A stretch of 64,000 bases of DNA from Alkalibacterium sp049389645 (GCF_049389645.1 NZ_CP186540.1:682001-746000); one strand, 5' to 3'; counted from the first letter of the stretch, positions 53,523 through 63,073 are shown. Numbers and translations are program-made. The notes: a model not told the origin generated them from the letters alone.

Positions 53523-54092
53523 TTAATCTGTTTCAATTAATCCGTATTTCCCATCATTACGTTTATAAACGATACTAGTACCATTGGTGTCAGCATCTTC
53601 AAAAATGAAGAAATTATGACCCAACATGTCCATTTGCAGAACAGCCTCTTCAGCATCCATCGGTTTTAAGCTTAAACGTTTTGTTCGTACAATTGATGCG
53701 CTTAATTCTAAATCATCGTCGTCATCCATATTTAAGTCTGCCCATAAATCAGAGTCAGTGGGCTGAGGTGCATCCACACCTTGTGTACGACGATTCTTAC
53801 GGTTGATTTTTGTTTTATATTTTCTCATTTGACGTTCTAATTTATCGACAACTAAGTCGACGCTTCCATACAAATCTGGGGAAGTTTCCTCCGCACGTAA
53901 AACAACATATGGGAGTGGAACAGTGACTTCTACTTTAGCCGTTTTATCAGAATAAGTTTTCAAATTGACATGTGCATTTGCTTCCGGCACATCATTAAAA
54001 TATTTTTCAATCTTACCGACTTTCTTTTCTACGTATTCTCTTATGGCTTGAGTCACCTCAATGTTTTCGCCTCTAACATTGTATCTAAGCAT
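53523..54092 (-). CDS. hpf: Ribosome hibernation promoting factor, long form
   Basis: 189 aa, the two-domain long HPF typical of Firmicutes. Residues 1-95 form the YfiA/RaiA-like domain with basic patch MRKYKTKINRKNRR near 92-110, then a linker and a C-terminal dimerisation domain (about 130-189: VRTKRLSLKPMDAEEAVLQMDMLGHNFFIF, seen in parts). It dimerises 70S into 100S ribosomes in stationary phase. It lies between comFC and secA as in most relatives. Confidence 0.95.
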   Translation of the reverse strand: MLRYNVRGENIEVTQAIREYVEKKVGKIEKYFNDVPEANAHVNLKTYSDKTAKVEVTVPLPYVVLRAEETSPDLYGSVDLVVDKLERQMRKYKTKINRKNRRTQGVDAPQPTDSDLWADLNMDDDDDLELSASIVRTKRLSLKPMDAEEAVLQMDMLGHNFFIFEDADTNGTSIVYKRNDGKYGLIETD

Positions 54093-54241
54093 AATACTTC
54101 ACCCTTCCAAATCTAGTATAGTCTTGACCATACATACTGATCAGTACCATCTCCAAGCAAAACGATTATGTTTGCTTGAACTAATTATACATGATAGCGT
54201 TCCCTTTCTCAATGAAAGTACACTTTATTGAGCCACTAAAA

Positions 54242-54934
54242 TTATCTGAACAGAGAAAAGGTCTCGATCCGCTTGGGTGAATACTGTTTCAAGGCATCGG
54301 CAGCATGAAACAACGTTCGTCCTGTCGTGTATAGATCATCCACCAATAGTATCGAGGCGTCTGTGACAAGTGACTTCATCTCAGCTTTAAGTAAGAAAGG
54401 TTGCTGTGTTTTCATTCGATCAGCTTTGTTTTTCTTGGACTGTTTCTCCCCTTCCCCTCCGTTTTCAAGAGCTTTTATGTACGGGATATCAGCGCTGTCT
54501 AGTAACAATTCAACTTGATTGAACCCTCTTATTCGCTTGCTATCTTGACTGATCGGAATGGGAATAATACAGGATCGTTTAGCAATCGGTCCCAAATAAA
54601 CTCTCAATTCACTCGCGAATAAAGACGACAACTCGCAGTCACCCACAATCTTGTATTTCTCCATATAAGCTTTGGCAAATTCATTATAATAAAATAAACT
54701 GTGATGTTTAAAGTCGTACTCCGGGTATGCTTTTTTCCAGTTTCTACAATCTAAACACAAATCATCCTCCGATATTTTTTCGCACCCTGCACATCTCCCA
54801 GTCGTTTCACTTACGGGCTTTAATTGGCTATAACAATGATCACACATTTGTTTAGGCGTTTTATTAAGGTAAAACAGATTAGAAAATGACAAACTATCTT
54901 CAATATTTTCAAGGCACCACAAACACTGAGTCAA
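54242..54934 (-). CDS. comFC: ComFC, competence-linked phosphoribosyltransferase-like protein
   Basis: 230 aa, starting at the TTG at 54934, which overlaps the comFA stop (TTGA) and has AGAGG upstream. The N terminus carries paired zinc-binding Cys motifs (CLWC, CDHC, then CAGC, CLDC). The C-terminal domain has the PRTase-like loop ILLVDDLYTTGRT. It is needed for DNA uptake during transformation together with ComFA. There is a charged insert (about residues 165-185, GEGEKQSKKNKADR). Confidence 0.92.
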   Translation of the reverse strand: MTQCLWCLENIEDSLSFSNLFYLNKTPKQMCDHCYSQLKPVSETTGRCAGCEKISEDDLCLDCRNWKKAYPEYDFKHHSLFYYNEFAKAYMEKYKIVGDCELSSLFASELRVYLGPIAKRSCIIPIPISQDSKRIRGFNQVELLLDSADIPYIKALENGGEGEKQSKKNKADRMKTQQPFLLKAEMKSLVTDASILLVDDLYTTGRTLFHAADALKQYSPKRIETFSLFR

Positions 54935-56280
54935 TGGATCAATCCTCTTTTCTGAGCCAAGTGATTCATTTGTCTGATTTGTTTCAGCGCTTTTTTCATG
55001 GCGCGCGTCCAATCCTGATGATAAAATGTAACATTACCAGTAGGATGATTTTCCGATCTTCCTACTCTACCAGAAATTTGAACAAGTGCGGCTTCGGTAT
55101 ACACATGATGATCTGCACGCCAGATAATAACGTCAATGTTTTCAAAAGTTACTCCCCGCTCCAAAATGGTCGTAGTCATCAAAAAGTCCAATTCTCCATT
55201 CCTCATTTTCTGCACTTTTTCTTTCCGGTCGGTGTCTTTGGAATGTACACATTCAAATGATGCTCTTTGAAAAATCGTATGAAAAACAGGTTGCATTTTT
55301 TCCATTAAGGCTATTGTAGGTACAAAAATCAAAAACCGCTTTTCTAGTTCGATCAATCGTTTCATATGTTTGATCAAACGAGTTTGCGCGGCCTTTTTGT
55401 AATCCATCAAATCACCTCTTTGATAAACTGCCTTCGGAACAGGCAAGGCATGCCCGTGGTATCTGGCTGGCAAGACAACTGCCTCTGTCAGCTTGTTTTC
55501 CATTCGTAACTGCATAGGCTTATCCGGCGTCGCCGTTAAATAAATGAGGCTCGACAAGGTTTTTCGGGATTTGTTTGTGGCGAAATTAAGCGCTGCATTC
55601 ATATGATAGGGAAAAGCATCCACCTCATCGATAATAACCACATCAAACGCCTCCTTAAATCGGTATAGTTGATGCGTTGTTGCAATGACCAGTTGCGTGT
55701 ACCGGTAGCCTTCCTCTGCTCCACCATATAGCACAGCGATCGGGATCGCTGGGAAGACACGTTGTATCCGCGGGGCCAATTCGAGACACACATCGATACG
55801 TGGTGAAGCTATGCAGACACGTTTATTACTTTCTAACGCTCTTTGAATCCCCTGAAAGAGCATTTCTGTTTTACCGGCACCAGCTACAGCCCAAACGATT
55901 AATTCTTTATTCTCTGTGATACTTTTGGTAATCACTATAGAAGCTTCACTTTGCTGATCTGACAATTTCCCATTCCACTTTAGATAGGGTTTTGGGTATG
56001 TATCAAATTGATTAGGTTCTGGCAGTGAATAAAGTTGAGCGCATTCCCTTACTTTACCTAGAACAATACATTCTCTGCAATACAGACAATCCCCCCCGCA
56101 AATACATGGATAAGGTTTTGACAATTCAGAACACGTTGAACAGCGTGCACAGCTTTTCCTCCCGTCACTAATAATAAAAGCAGGTTCAACACAGAGACGA
56201 TTTCTTATTTCTTCAGTCAGTTCAAAACCAACTTCCTCTTTCAATAAACTTCTTCCGTATACTAACGAATAGTCTGACAT
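54931..56280 (-). CDS. comFA: ComFA, competence ATP-dependent translocase
   Basis: 449 aa. An N-terminal four-Cys zinc region (CARCSTC...CRECI) precedes a DEAD-box-like helicase core: Walker A AVAGAGKTEML near residue 133, DEVDAFP near 220, STAT-like LTATP, and motif VI-like QISGRVGR. It powers inward pulling of single-stranded DNA at the competence machinery. It is coupled to comFC by a 4-bp overlap. No ComX-type box was identified upstream. Confidence 0.93.
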   Translation of the reverse strand: MSDYSLVYGRSLLKEEVGFELTEEIRNRLCVEPAFIISDGRKSCARCSTCSELSKPYPCICGGDCLYCRECIVLGKVRECAQLYSLPEPNQFDTYPKPYLKWNGKLSDQQSEASIVITKSITENKELIVWAVAGAGKTEMLFQGIQRALESNKRVCIASPRIDVCLELAPRIQRVFPAIPIAVLYGGAEEGYRYTQLVIATTHQLYRFKEAFDVVIIDEVDAFPYHMNAALNFATNKSRKTLSSLIYLTATPDKPMQLRMENKLTEAVVLPARYHGHALPVPKAVYQRGDLMDYKKAAQTRLIKHMKRLIELEKRFLIFVPTIALMEKMQPVFHTIFQRASFECVHSKDTDRKEKVQKMRNGELDFLMTTTILERGVTFENIDVIIWRADHHVYTEAALVQISGRVGRSENHPTGNVTFYHQDWTRAMKKALKQIRQMNHLAQKRGLIH

Positions 56281-56351
56281 TTTTCTTCATCCCTTAACTA
56301 ATTGCTTACTACTATTATTTACATACAAATAAAAAAATGACTTTTTTGGGC

Positions 56352-56381
56352 AAAAAAAAAGCATCAAGTAATTGATGCTTT
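56352..56381 (-). terminator. Terminator after degV
   Basis: Stem AAAGCATCAA/TTGATGCTTT with a 4-nt loop followed by nine T on the minus strand. Confidence 0.93.
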
Positions 56382-56410
56382 GAAATAATAGTATAATAGC
56401 AAATGACAGT

Positions 56411-57262
56411 TTAGTGGATATCTTTTGTCCATGACATCCCGATGGCTCCTTCACCTGTATGAACGCCGACAACGGGGCCTAAAAAACTGGAGGTAAACCG
56501 TACTGTAGGAAACTTAGCTTCTAAATGTTCCTTGAATACTTGCGCTTCTTCTTCACAATACGCGTGTACGATCGTTGCCACGATAGGATAGTCTTTGTTC
56601 ATAACTGATTCTTCGAGTAACGCTTCAATTTTTCTCAAGGCTTTCTTTTTAGTTCTAATTTTGTCGTAGGCAACAATTTCACCTGCTCTAAAAGTCAAAA
56701 CGGGCTTGATTTTAAGTGCCGTTGCTACACCACCCGCAGCTCTCGATAATCGTCCGCCTTTTATTAAATTAGTCAAGTCGTCAACAATAAAATAAATCTC
56801 TAATTCTTTTTTTATTTTATCTAACTCATCAATGATTACGTTAATTGATTGTTCCTCTTTAGCCAATTTCATTGCAGCTCTCACAAGAAAAGCTTGTCCG
56901 GCACCGGCCAGTTCAGAATCATATGGATAAATAGTAATACCTTCTATAGAGTTGGCAACACTATAAGCATTTTGAAACGTCCCGGATATCCGACCAGATA
57001 AATGTATACTGATAATGGCGTCATAGTCATCTTGCAATTCTTGATACAGCGTTGTTAAATCTCCTACTGTGGGTTGCGAACTTGTAGGAAGTTGTTCACA
57101 ATCTCTCACTTTTTCAAAAAATTCATTTGATGTAATGTCTACTTCTTCTTTGTATACTTCATTTTTAAAAATGACAGACAACGGGACGAAGTAAACGTTA
57201 TCCTGTTCATACTCTTCTTTGTTTAAGTATGCTGTACTATCTGTTACAATGGCTATACGCAT
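56411..57262 (-). CDS. DegV family fatty-acid-binding protein
   Basis: 283 aa. The N-terminal TDSTAYL opening, the TSQPTVGDLT block near residue 60, the HLSGRISGTFQNA fatty-acid head-group region and the C-terminal HTGEGAIG motif define DegV. In Firmicutes these proteins (FakB) bind fatty acids for phosphorylation by FakA, but fakA is not in the window, and DegV paralogues are common. RBS GAGGTGA precedes the ATG. Confidence 0.9.
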   Translation of the reverse strand: MRIAIVTDSTAYLNKEEYEQDNVYFVPLSVIFKNEVYKEEVDITSNEFFEKVRDCEQLPTSSQPTVGDLTTLYQELQDDYDAIISIHLSGRISGTFQNAYSVANSIEGITIYPYDSELAGAGQAFLVRAAMKLAKEEQSINVIIDELDKIKKELEIYFIVDDLTNLIKGGRLSRAAGGVATALKIKPVLTFRAGEIVAYDKIRTKKKALRKIEALLEESVMNKDYPIVATIVHAYCEEEAQVFKEHLEAKFPTVRFTSSFLGPVVGVHTGEGAIGMSWTKDIH

Positions 57263-57366
57263 TTTTTCACCTCACTTCCTTAAAAATCAACCGTGTAAAT
57301 ACCCTTATACTATAGCATGTATTCTATTATACACCAACTTTGTGACTAATTGAAAGGGACGGAATT

Positions 57367-58002
57367 ATGAAAAATTATCGAACAATTCGTGAGCATGGCT
57401 CACACGAAATACATATAAAAAAGTCTCGCTTTATTTGCACGCTTAAGCGCACCGAATCCGAAAGAGAAGCTGTATCATTTATTGACCAGATTAAAAAAGA
57501 ACATTATAAAGCTAGTCACAATTGTTACGCTTATTTAATTGGTGAGTCTAATCATATTCAACGCGCTTTTGATGATGGTGAACCAAGCGGGACGGCTGGC
57601 GTACCCATCCTGGAAGTTCTAAAAAAAAGAAATGTTAAAAATGTTACAGCTGTTGTTACTCGCTATTTTGGTGGAACCAAGTTAGGCGCAGGCGGACTCA
57701 TTCGAGCATACGGACAAGTCACGAACGAAGCGCTCAATCATATTGGAATCGTTGAAAAACAGCTTCAACAATTTGTTTCAGTATCTGTCTCCTATCCGGT
57801 GAGCGGTAAACTTCAAAGTGTATTAGAGGAGTCCGCTTATACGATCTACTCCACTGACTATACCTCCGAAGTAACTTATAATTGTCTTATACCTATAGAA
57901 AAAGTAGATGTTTTCATGGGAGAAGCAATGAATTGGACAAGCGGGAATGTCACATTTAAATCAGGAACGAAAGCATGGATAGAAGTCTCTGTTGCCAATT
58001 AA
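57367..58002 (+). CDS. YigZ/IMPACT family protein
   Basis: 211 aa with the UPF0029 signature GVPILEVLKKRN and VVTRYFGGTKLGAGGLIRAYG, each within the N-terminal IMPACT domain (about 1-125), and a small C-terminal DUF1949 domain. Family role is uncertain; eukaryotic IMPACT regulates translation, and bacterial YigZ has been linked to similar or ribosome-associated functions without proof. RBS AAAGGGA precedes the ATG. It diverges from degV. Confidence 0.87.
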   Translation: MKNYRTIREHGSHEIHIKKSRFICTLKRTESEREAVSFIDQIKKEHYKASHNCYAYLIGESNHIQRAFDDGEPSGTAGVPILEVLKKRNVKNVTAVVTRYFGGTKLGAGGLIRAYGQVTNEALNHIGIVEKQLQQFVSVSVSYPVSGKLQSVLEESAYTIYSTDYTSEVTYNCLIPIEKVDVFMGEAMNWTSGNVTFKSGTKAWIEVSVAN

Positions 58003-58088
58003 AAAAATGATATTTTATAAATAAGTACGATTCATGAACAACTCGCTATAACCGACTGTTTCTATTTCGTCAGTTTCCCCGTCCTATC

Positions 58089-58116
58089 TTGACACGTGAG
58101 TCATTTAGCATAATAA
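58089..58116 (+). promoter_or_regulatory. Promoter of the first LCP gene
   Basis: TTGACA (58089-58094), 16-bp spacer, TAATAA (58111-58116). The open frame extends back into this -35 box, which supports the later start at 58161. Confidence 0.6.
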
Positions 58117-58160
58117 TAGTAAAGAATCGTCTTTCAACTCACTTTAAAGGAGTAACCCTA

Positions 58161-59219
58161 TTGTCTTATCAAACAAATCAGTCTAACTTTTCTCGAAAAC
58201 ATTTAAATAATCAAAAGAAGAAGAAAAAGCAACGCATCATTTTGAGCATATTGATTCCACTGTTTACAATTATATTGATTGGTACGGTATATTTCGCTAA
58301 ACTTTTTGCGACAATTGGAAATGAAATTGATGCATCATTCGCCGAGATAGACCGGCAAGTGCCTATCGAAAAAGTTAATCCTATTGACGAACCTGTTTCA
58401 TTCTTATTCTTAGGTGTAGACAATAATGAAGACCGTCAACTCGATTCCACCCGTGCTGACTCTATCATCTACGCTACCATTAACCCGATGACACACGAGA
58501 TGAATATGGTTTCCATTCCCAGAGATACATTCGTACCAATCAAGCATAAAGGGGAAACTATTCGCTTTGATCGGATCAATGCTGCTTACGCTGTCGGACA
58601 AGAGAGCGCTATGGTTCAAACCGTCGAAGAATGGCTGGATGTTCCTATTCATTATTATGCAACTTTTAATTTCACCGCCTTTTTGGATATTATAGATGAA
58701 CTCGGTGGAATCGAAATGGACGTGCCTGTTGCAATAAGCGAAATGGATTCCAATGATAGGATGGGTTCAATCAATCTGGAAAAAGGATTGCAGACTCTGA
58801 ATGGTGAAGAAGCCTTGGCTTTAGCTCGTACACGCAAACTTGATGATGATGTGAACCGTGGTCATCGTCAGCAGTTGATTATTGAAGCTATCATAAAAAA
58901 AGCATTAAATTTCGAATCACTTACTAAGTATACTGCCATAGCTGAAACCGTAGGCAACAATATGCAGACCAATCTGCGGATGCGTGATATGACAGCTATT
59001 GCACAAACCGGTTTAAACGACTCATTTACGATCTCGACACATGTCTTTGAATGGTCAAGTTTTACGGAGCGAGGAATGGATTTAGTTAAAATCAAACCAG
59101 AGAGTTTTGACACCATTCAAAACGAATTAGAAAACTCGTTAAATAGCACAGCAACGTCACCAGAGTCTTTGCTTTATGATGACGAACCCACTACGAGCAA
59201 AAATAGTACATCAAATTAA
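58161..59219 (+). CDS. LytR-CpsA-Psr family ligase, first copy
   Basis: 352 aa from the TTG at 58161 (AAAGGAG upstream). A basic cytoplasmic N terminus and one membrane anchor (about residues 25-48) precede the LCP domain, which carries FLFLGVDNNEDRQL, STRADSIIYATINP, SIPRDTFVPI and RTRKLDDDVNRGHRQQLI (seen in separate parts), i.e. the conserved Asp/Arg set for polyprenyl-phosphate binding. LCP enzymes transfer teichoic acids or other anionic glycopolymers to peptidoglycan. It is convergent with tagO. Confidence 0.93.
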   Translation: MSYQTNQSNFSRKHLNNQKKKKKQRIILSILIPLFTIILIGTVYFAKLFATIGNEIDASFAEIDRQVPIEKVNPIDEPVSFLFLGVDNNEDRQLDSTRADSIIYATINPMTHEMNMVSIPRDTFVPIKHKGETIRFDRINAAYAVGQESAMVQTVEEWLDVPIHYYATFNFTAFLDIIDELGGIEMDVPVAISEMDSNDRMGSINLEKGLQTLNGEEALALARTRKLDDDVNRGHRQQLIIEAIIKKALNFESLTKYTAIAETVGNNMQTNLRMRDMTAIAQTGLNDSFTISTHVFEWSSFTERGMDLVKIKPESFDTIQNELENSLNSTATSPESLLYDDEPTTSKNSTSN

Positions 59220-59221
59220 AA

Positions 59222-59263
59222 AAAACCTCATGAATTATCTTCTATAATTCATGAGGTTTTTTA
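59222..59263. terminator. Convergent bidirectional terminator
   Basis: Seventeen-bp stem AAAACCTCATGAATTAT and its complement, CTTCT loop, T-runs both ways, between LCP copy 1 and tagO. Confidence 0.93.
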
Positions 59264-60349
59264 TTTATTTAATTTTTGTACGAAAGTTTTAATTACATTT
59301 AAAATAGGCCGTTTACCTTCACCAACAAGACCGATGAGTTCTACAAACAGGATGACGCCTATGACTACGAAAAGCGTCAGTAAAATCGATCCAATAAGTG
59401 TAGAAAAATTGTAGAGCAAAGCAATAATTGAAAAGATGGCAGAAACACTATAAATGGCTAAAACTGTTTGCTTATGTGACAGCCCTATGATCATAAAACG
59501 ATGATGAATATGACTTCTATCTGCGGTAACGATGGATTGCTTGTTCAACTTTCTTCTTATCATAGCAAATAGGGTATCCGTTACGGGAATACCTAAGATA
59601 ATGATAGGTAATCCTAGAGAAATAAGTGTTGCATTTTTTAATCCCTGCAAAGAAAAAACGCTTATCATAAAACCTAAAAACAATGCTCCGGTATCGCCAA
59701 GAAAAATACTGGCCGGATAAAAATTATATGGCCAAAAACCTGCTATAGCAGCAACCAAAATAAAAATCATCACAGAAATAGAAACTTCTTCAATAGTCAG
59801 AAAGAAAAAACCGATTATTCCCATTGTTGTTAAAGCAATCATTGAAATCCCACTGGCTAATCCATCTAGGCCATCTATAAGATTGATGGCATTAGTAAAA
59901 CCTGTTATCCAAATAATGGTGAATGGAAGTTGAAAAGAACCGAATTCTATCGTACCTAAGTAAGGGATCGTCATCGTTTCCAGGGCAACATCACCATAAA
60001 AATAGATGAAACTAGCTGCAATGATAATCCCGAGTAATTTCAACAAAGGAGACAGTTCAAACAGATCATCAAGGATTCCTGTCATTATGATCACTGAAGA
60101 GGCTGCGAATAAAGGGATCAACTGGTTATTAGGAATAGGTACCAAGAAAAAAGTGGCCAGATAAAATGATAGATAAATTATTATACCACCCATAGTTGGC
60201 ATTCTTTTCTCATGACTTCTTCTTGCTTTCGGTTCTGGATCATCGACGATGTTCCACTTGTCAGCCAGTCTTATAAATACTGGTGTTAATATTAGTGAGA
60301 GTACCATCGTAAATATGCTAACGATCAGTACAACATACATATCAAACAT
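59261..60349 (-). CDS. tagO: Undecaprenyl-phosphate GlcNAc-1-phosphate transferase (TagO/WecA type)
   Basis: 362 aa from the ATG at 60349. An upstream ATG at 60382 lies within the -10 box and cannot be used. About ten to eleven membrane helices; MraY/WecA motifs TGILDDLFELSP (DDxxD region), NAINLIDGLDGLASG, FLGDTGALFLG and the cytoplasmic His-box RSHIHHR. It starts wall teichoic acid or polysaccharide linkage-unit synthesis. It lies between two LCP genes that would attach its product to the wall. Confidence 0.93.
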   Translation of the reverse strand: MFDMYVVLIVSIFTMVLSLILTPVFIRLADKWNIVDDPEPKARRSHEKRMPTMGGIIIYLSFYLATFFLVPIPNNQLIPLFAASSVIIMTGILDDLFELSPLLKLLGIIIAASFIYFYGDVALETMTIPYLGTIEFGSFQLPFTIIWITGFTNAINLIDGLDGLASGISMIALTTMGIIGFFFLTIEEVSISVMIFILVAAIAGFWPYNFYPASIFLGDTGALFLGFMISVFSLQGLKNATLISLGLPIIILGIPVTDTLFAMIRRKLNKQSIVTADRSHIHHRFMIIGLSHKQTVLAIYSVSAIFSIIALLYNFSTLIGSILLTLFVVIGVILFVELIGLVGEGKRPILNVIKTFVQKLNK

Positions 60350-60380
60350 AATCATTCTCTTTTCATGCTCTTTTAAGAGC

Positions 60381-60410
60381 ATTATAGCATTCTAAACCTC
60401 GAAAATACAA
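60381..60410 (-). promoter_or_regulatory. tagO promoter
   Basis: Minus strand: TTGTAT (60410-60405), 18-bp spacer, TATAAT (60386-60381). A short inverted repeat ATGCTCTT/AAGAGCAT covers the probable transcription start. Confidence 0.65.
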
Positions 60411-60439
60411 TTGCAATTAAACGACAACTAGATTAAACT
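60411..60439 (+). promoter_or_regulatory. Promoter of the second LCP gene
   Basis: TTGCAA (60411-60416), 17-bp spacer, TAAACT (60434-60439). It is back to back with the tagO promoter. Confidence 0.5.
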
Positions 60440-60483
60440 TAGAAGAAGATGATGTCCATTTCCCCTTTAGAAAAGAGGTCCCC

Positions 60484-61518
60484 ATGCGATCAGACAAACA
60501 TATTGATAAACAACAGCGAGTTAAACGGCTTAAACGGCTTTCACTTATCTTAGGCATAATTTTTTTCTTGACTTTCGGTATTATTGCGGGTTATTTTGCT
60601 AATGAAGTGAGAGAATTTCTTGATGATGTCAATAAAGATACCCCTGAAGAACTGAAAGACACCAGTGAACAAGATGCCTCACTTAAAGATTTGCAGCCCA
60701 TTTCTTTTCTCCTCTTAGGTTTAGATGCAGAAGGAGAAGGAGGAGCTACACGAACTGATTCAATTATGATTGCGACAGTCAATCCAAAAAAAGAATCAAC
60801 AAAGATAATTTCCATCCCTCGCGATACATTGATCACCTTACCTAACAGCAACGAACAAGAGAAATTCAATGCTATTTATCCTATTAATGGTATTGCAGGT
60901 TTAATTGATTTCGTCGAGGATTACTTAACGATTCCGATTTCTTTCTATGCCACATTGAACTTTGAGGGGCTGGTTGATCTTGTTGATGCTGTTGGCGGTA
61001 TCACTGTAGATTCCCCTTTGTCTTTCACTGTCCAAGACAGCGATGAGACGGCGGATGCCATTGTCATCGAAGAAGGTATTCAAGAAGTGAATGGCGAAGA
61101 AGCACTCGGGTTTGCACGGATGAGAAAGCAGGATCCAAGAGGTGACTTTGGTAGACAAGACCGTCAACGTAAAGTGATCGAGGCAGTGATCGATGAACTT
61201 CTATCATTTAATTCAGTGACTAATCTCACACCGATTCTTAATGCCGTTCGTCCTAATCTGCAAACAAATATGTCAGGTCAGCAAATCCTCACAGTTGCTT
61301 CTAATTATACTGATGCAGCCAAAAGCATTGAATCTGTCGAACTCTCTGGTGCAGCAGAATATGTTTATTTCCCTTCTTACGGTCATGACCTGTACGTATG
61401 GAATCCTTATGAAGAATCCTTAGACGAAGCTAGACGCACATTACGTGAACACCTTGAACTAGATCCGTCATCAGAAGAACTCCCCGAAGAAAACGGTGAT
61501 GACGAAATCGATAATTAA
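60484..61518 (+). CDS. LytR-CpsA-Psr family ligase, second copy
   Basis: 344 aa, ATG after AAGAGG. Basic N terminus and a single membrane anchor (about residues 19-41), then the LCP domain with FLLLGLDAEGEGG, ATRTDSIMIATVNP, SIPRDTLITLP and RMRKQDPRGDFGRQDRQRK, which keep the Asp/Arg set for pyrophosphate-lipid binding. The C terminus is acidic. It is diverged from copy 1, so the two may serve different polymers. It is divergent from tagO, whose promoter abuts its own. Confidence 0.93.
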   Translation: MRSDKHIDKQQRVKRLKRLSLILGIIFFLTFGIIAGYFANEVREFLDDVNKDTPEELKDTSEQDASLKDLQPISFLLLGLDAEGEGGATRTDSIMIATVNPKKESTKIISIPRDTLITLPNSNEQEKFNAIYPINGIAGLIDFVEDYLTIPISFYATLNFEGLVDLVDAVGGITVDSPLSFTVQDSDETADAIVIEEGIQEVNGEEALGFARMRKQDPRGDFGRQDRQRKVIEAVIDELLSFNSVTNLTPILNAVRPNLQTNMSGQQILTVASNYTDAAKSIESVELSGAAEYVYFPSYGHDLYVWNPYEESLDEARRTLREHLELDPSSEELPEENGDDEIDN

Positions 61519-61601
61519 AAAAAGAATGTCCCCCCACTTTATTGACTACACCTAAGATATTTTTATCCGGTTAGTTTGTAAAGTTAGGAGACATTCTTTT
61601 T
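61517..61601. terminator. Convergent terminator with long loop
   Basis: AAAAAGAATGTC (61519-61530) pairs with GACATTCTTTTT (61590-61601), between LCP copy 2 and nagR. Confidence 0.75.
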
Positions 61602-62313
61602 AATTACTCTTTGCTTCAATAAAAAATTCGTAACGGGACCCGACATACTGAGCTCTGACATATTCGAAAGGTTTTTCTTCCTGAGTGTAACTCACTTGTT
61701 TCAATCTTAAAACTGGTGACTCTCTCTTGACATTCAACATATCGGCTACATACTCTGATGCCCAAGTTGCGGATATAACTTGTTCAGCCCGAGCGACATG
61801 GTACCCAATATCTGCAAGTGATTGGTATAAATGTTGTTTCAAGTCTTCTTTGCTGATTCCACTCACAATATGATAAGGAATAGTCGCAACCTCAAAACAT
61901 AAGGGGGTGTTATCTGCATATCGTATGCGTTCCATGACCAACACTTCTTCATCCTGTTTAATTTGTAGTTTTTCGGCTTCACTCTCACTTGCATGTTTAG
62001 TATAAAAAGAAACAAGTTTACTCGAGGGGGTTTTTCCGATTTTTTCAATGGTTTCAGTAAAACTTGGAATACCACTCAATTTTTCTCTGACTTTATCCGA
62101 TGCAACAAATGTCCCCGCACCTTGTTTCCGCTCCAACAACCCCTCTTCAACTAAAGAACTCACTGCTTGTCTAGCCGTCATCCGACTGACATTAAATTCA
62201 GTTGCCAGTGCACGTTCAGAAGGTATTTTTTGACCTTTGTTCCATTCTTTTGACAATACTTTTTGTCTTAAATCATTGTGCATGGCGATATAAACAGGTA
62301 CTTTTTTTGACAT
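61600..62313 (-). CDS. nagR: GntR/HutC-family regulator, NagR (YvoA)-like
   Basis: 237 aa. The N-terminal winged helix (residues about 5-70) has KIPSERALATEFNVSRMTARQAV, read as the GntR signature; the C-terminal UTRA ligand domain (about 90-235) includes RYADNTPLCFEVATIPY. NagR-type regulators bind GlcNAc-6-P or GlcN-6-P and repress nag genes. It lies directly downstream of nagB and nagA, so it probably controls them; the gene name rests on that context. Confidence 0.87.
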   Translation of the reverse strand: MSKKVPVYIAMHNDLRQKVLSKEWNKGQKIPSERALATEFNVSRMTARQAVSSLVEEGLLERKQGAGTFVASDKVREKLSGIPSFTETIEKIGKTPSSKLVSFYTKHASESEAEKLQIKQDEEVLVMERIRYADNTPLCFEVATIPYHIVSGISKEDLKQHLYQSLADIGYHVARAEQVISATWASEYVADMLNVKRESPVLRLKQVSYTQEEKPFEYVRAQYVGSRYEFFIEAKSN

Positions 62314-62350
62314 AATGTTTCCTTCCTTGCAAGTTAACTGGTCTCATATA

Positions 62351-63073
62351 TTATAACTGGCTAGCGGCCTCTTCATCAACAATAATGACGACATCAGAAT
62401 GTTTCTGTAAGATGCTGGCAGGAACATCTTCATTGACAGCTCCATTCACTGTTTTCGCGATGGCTTCTGCTTTGTTTTGACCATAAGCAATCAATATAAT
62501 TTTTTTGGCTGCCATAATGGAGGCAATACCCATTGAATAGGCAGATTTGGGTACATCTTTTTCAGAATCAAAATTACGTTTATTTGCTTCAATAGTCTCC
62601 TCAGTTAGCTCAACTTTCTGTGTTTTGGTATCAAAAGATGTTCCCGGCTCATTGAAACCGATATGTGCATTTGTACCTATACCTAGAATTTGAACATCAA
62701 TGGGATGCTTATCTAAAATATCATTGTACCGTTTTACTTCAGTTTCTTCGGGTGCCATACCATTTGGAATATGCGTTTCTTTAAACGGTTTTTTTTCAAA
62801 CAATTGCTTTTGCATGAAAGTCTTATAACTCTGTGGATGATCACTATCAAGTCCAATATATTCATCCAAATTGATAGCGATCTTATCTGAAAAGTCAATA
62901 TCACTTGATCTTAACTCTTTGTATAACGTTTCAGGGGTGCTACCGGTGGCTAGCCCAAAAACGGTTGCGCCTTCATTTGTTGCTTTTTGTATAAGTTGAA
63001 ACGCCACTTTAGCGCCTTCTTCTTTATTTTTAACGATCTCAATTTTCATATTTGATGGATTAGTTGAATTCAT
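62351..63073 (-). CDS. nagB: Glucosamine-6-phosphate deaminase
   Basis: 240 aa, ATG at 63073 with GGAGG 8 bp upstream inside nagA; an ATG eight codons later would be nearer the usual NagB start but has no SD. Blocks GLATGSTPETLYKEL, NLDEYIGL and GIGTNAHIGFNEPG define the active site. It converts GlcN-6-P to fructose-6-P plus ammonia. It overlaps the nagA 3' end by 14 bp. Confidence 0.95.
   Translation of the reverse strand: MNSTNPSNMKIEIVKNKEEGAKVAFQLIQKATNEGATVFGLATGSTPETLYKELRSSDIDFSDKIAINLDEYIGLDSDHPQSYKTFMQKQLFEKKPFKETHIPNGMAPEETEVKRYNDILDKHPIDVQILGIGTNAHIGFNEPGTSFDTKTQKVELTEETIEANKRNFDSEKDVPKSAYSMGIASIMAAKKIILIAYGQNKAEAIAKTVNGAVNEDVPASILQKHSDVVIIVDEEAASQL

Noticed and set aside
58089..58160. 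Longer N terminus for the first LCP protein
   Set aside because: The upstream extension runs through the TTGACA promoter box and lacks an RBS; the TTG at 58161 has AAAGGAG.
62338..62360. NagR operator between nagB and nagR
   Set aside because: Only a partial TGGTCT half site is seen; the rest does not match a NagR palindrome, and the real operator is probably upstream of nagA, outside the window.
63069..63073. Initial idea that nagB starts eight codons later
   Set aside because: The later ATG has no ribosome binding site, whereas the ATG at 63073 has GGAGG at 8 bp.
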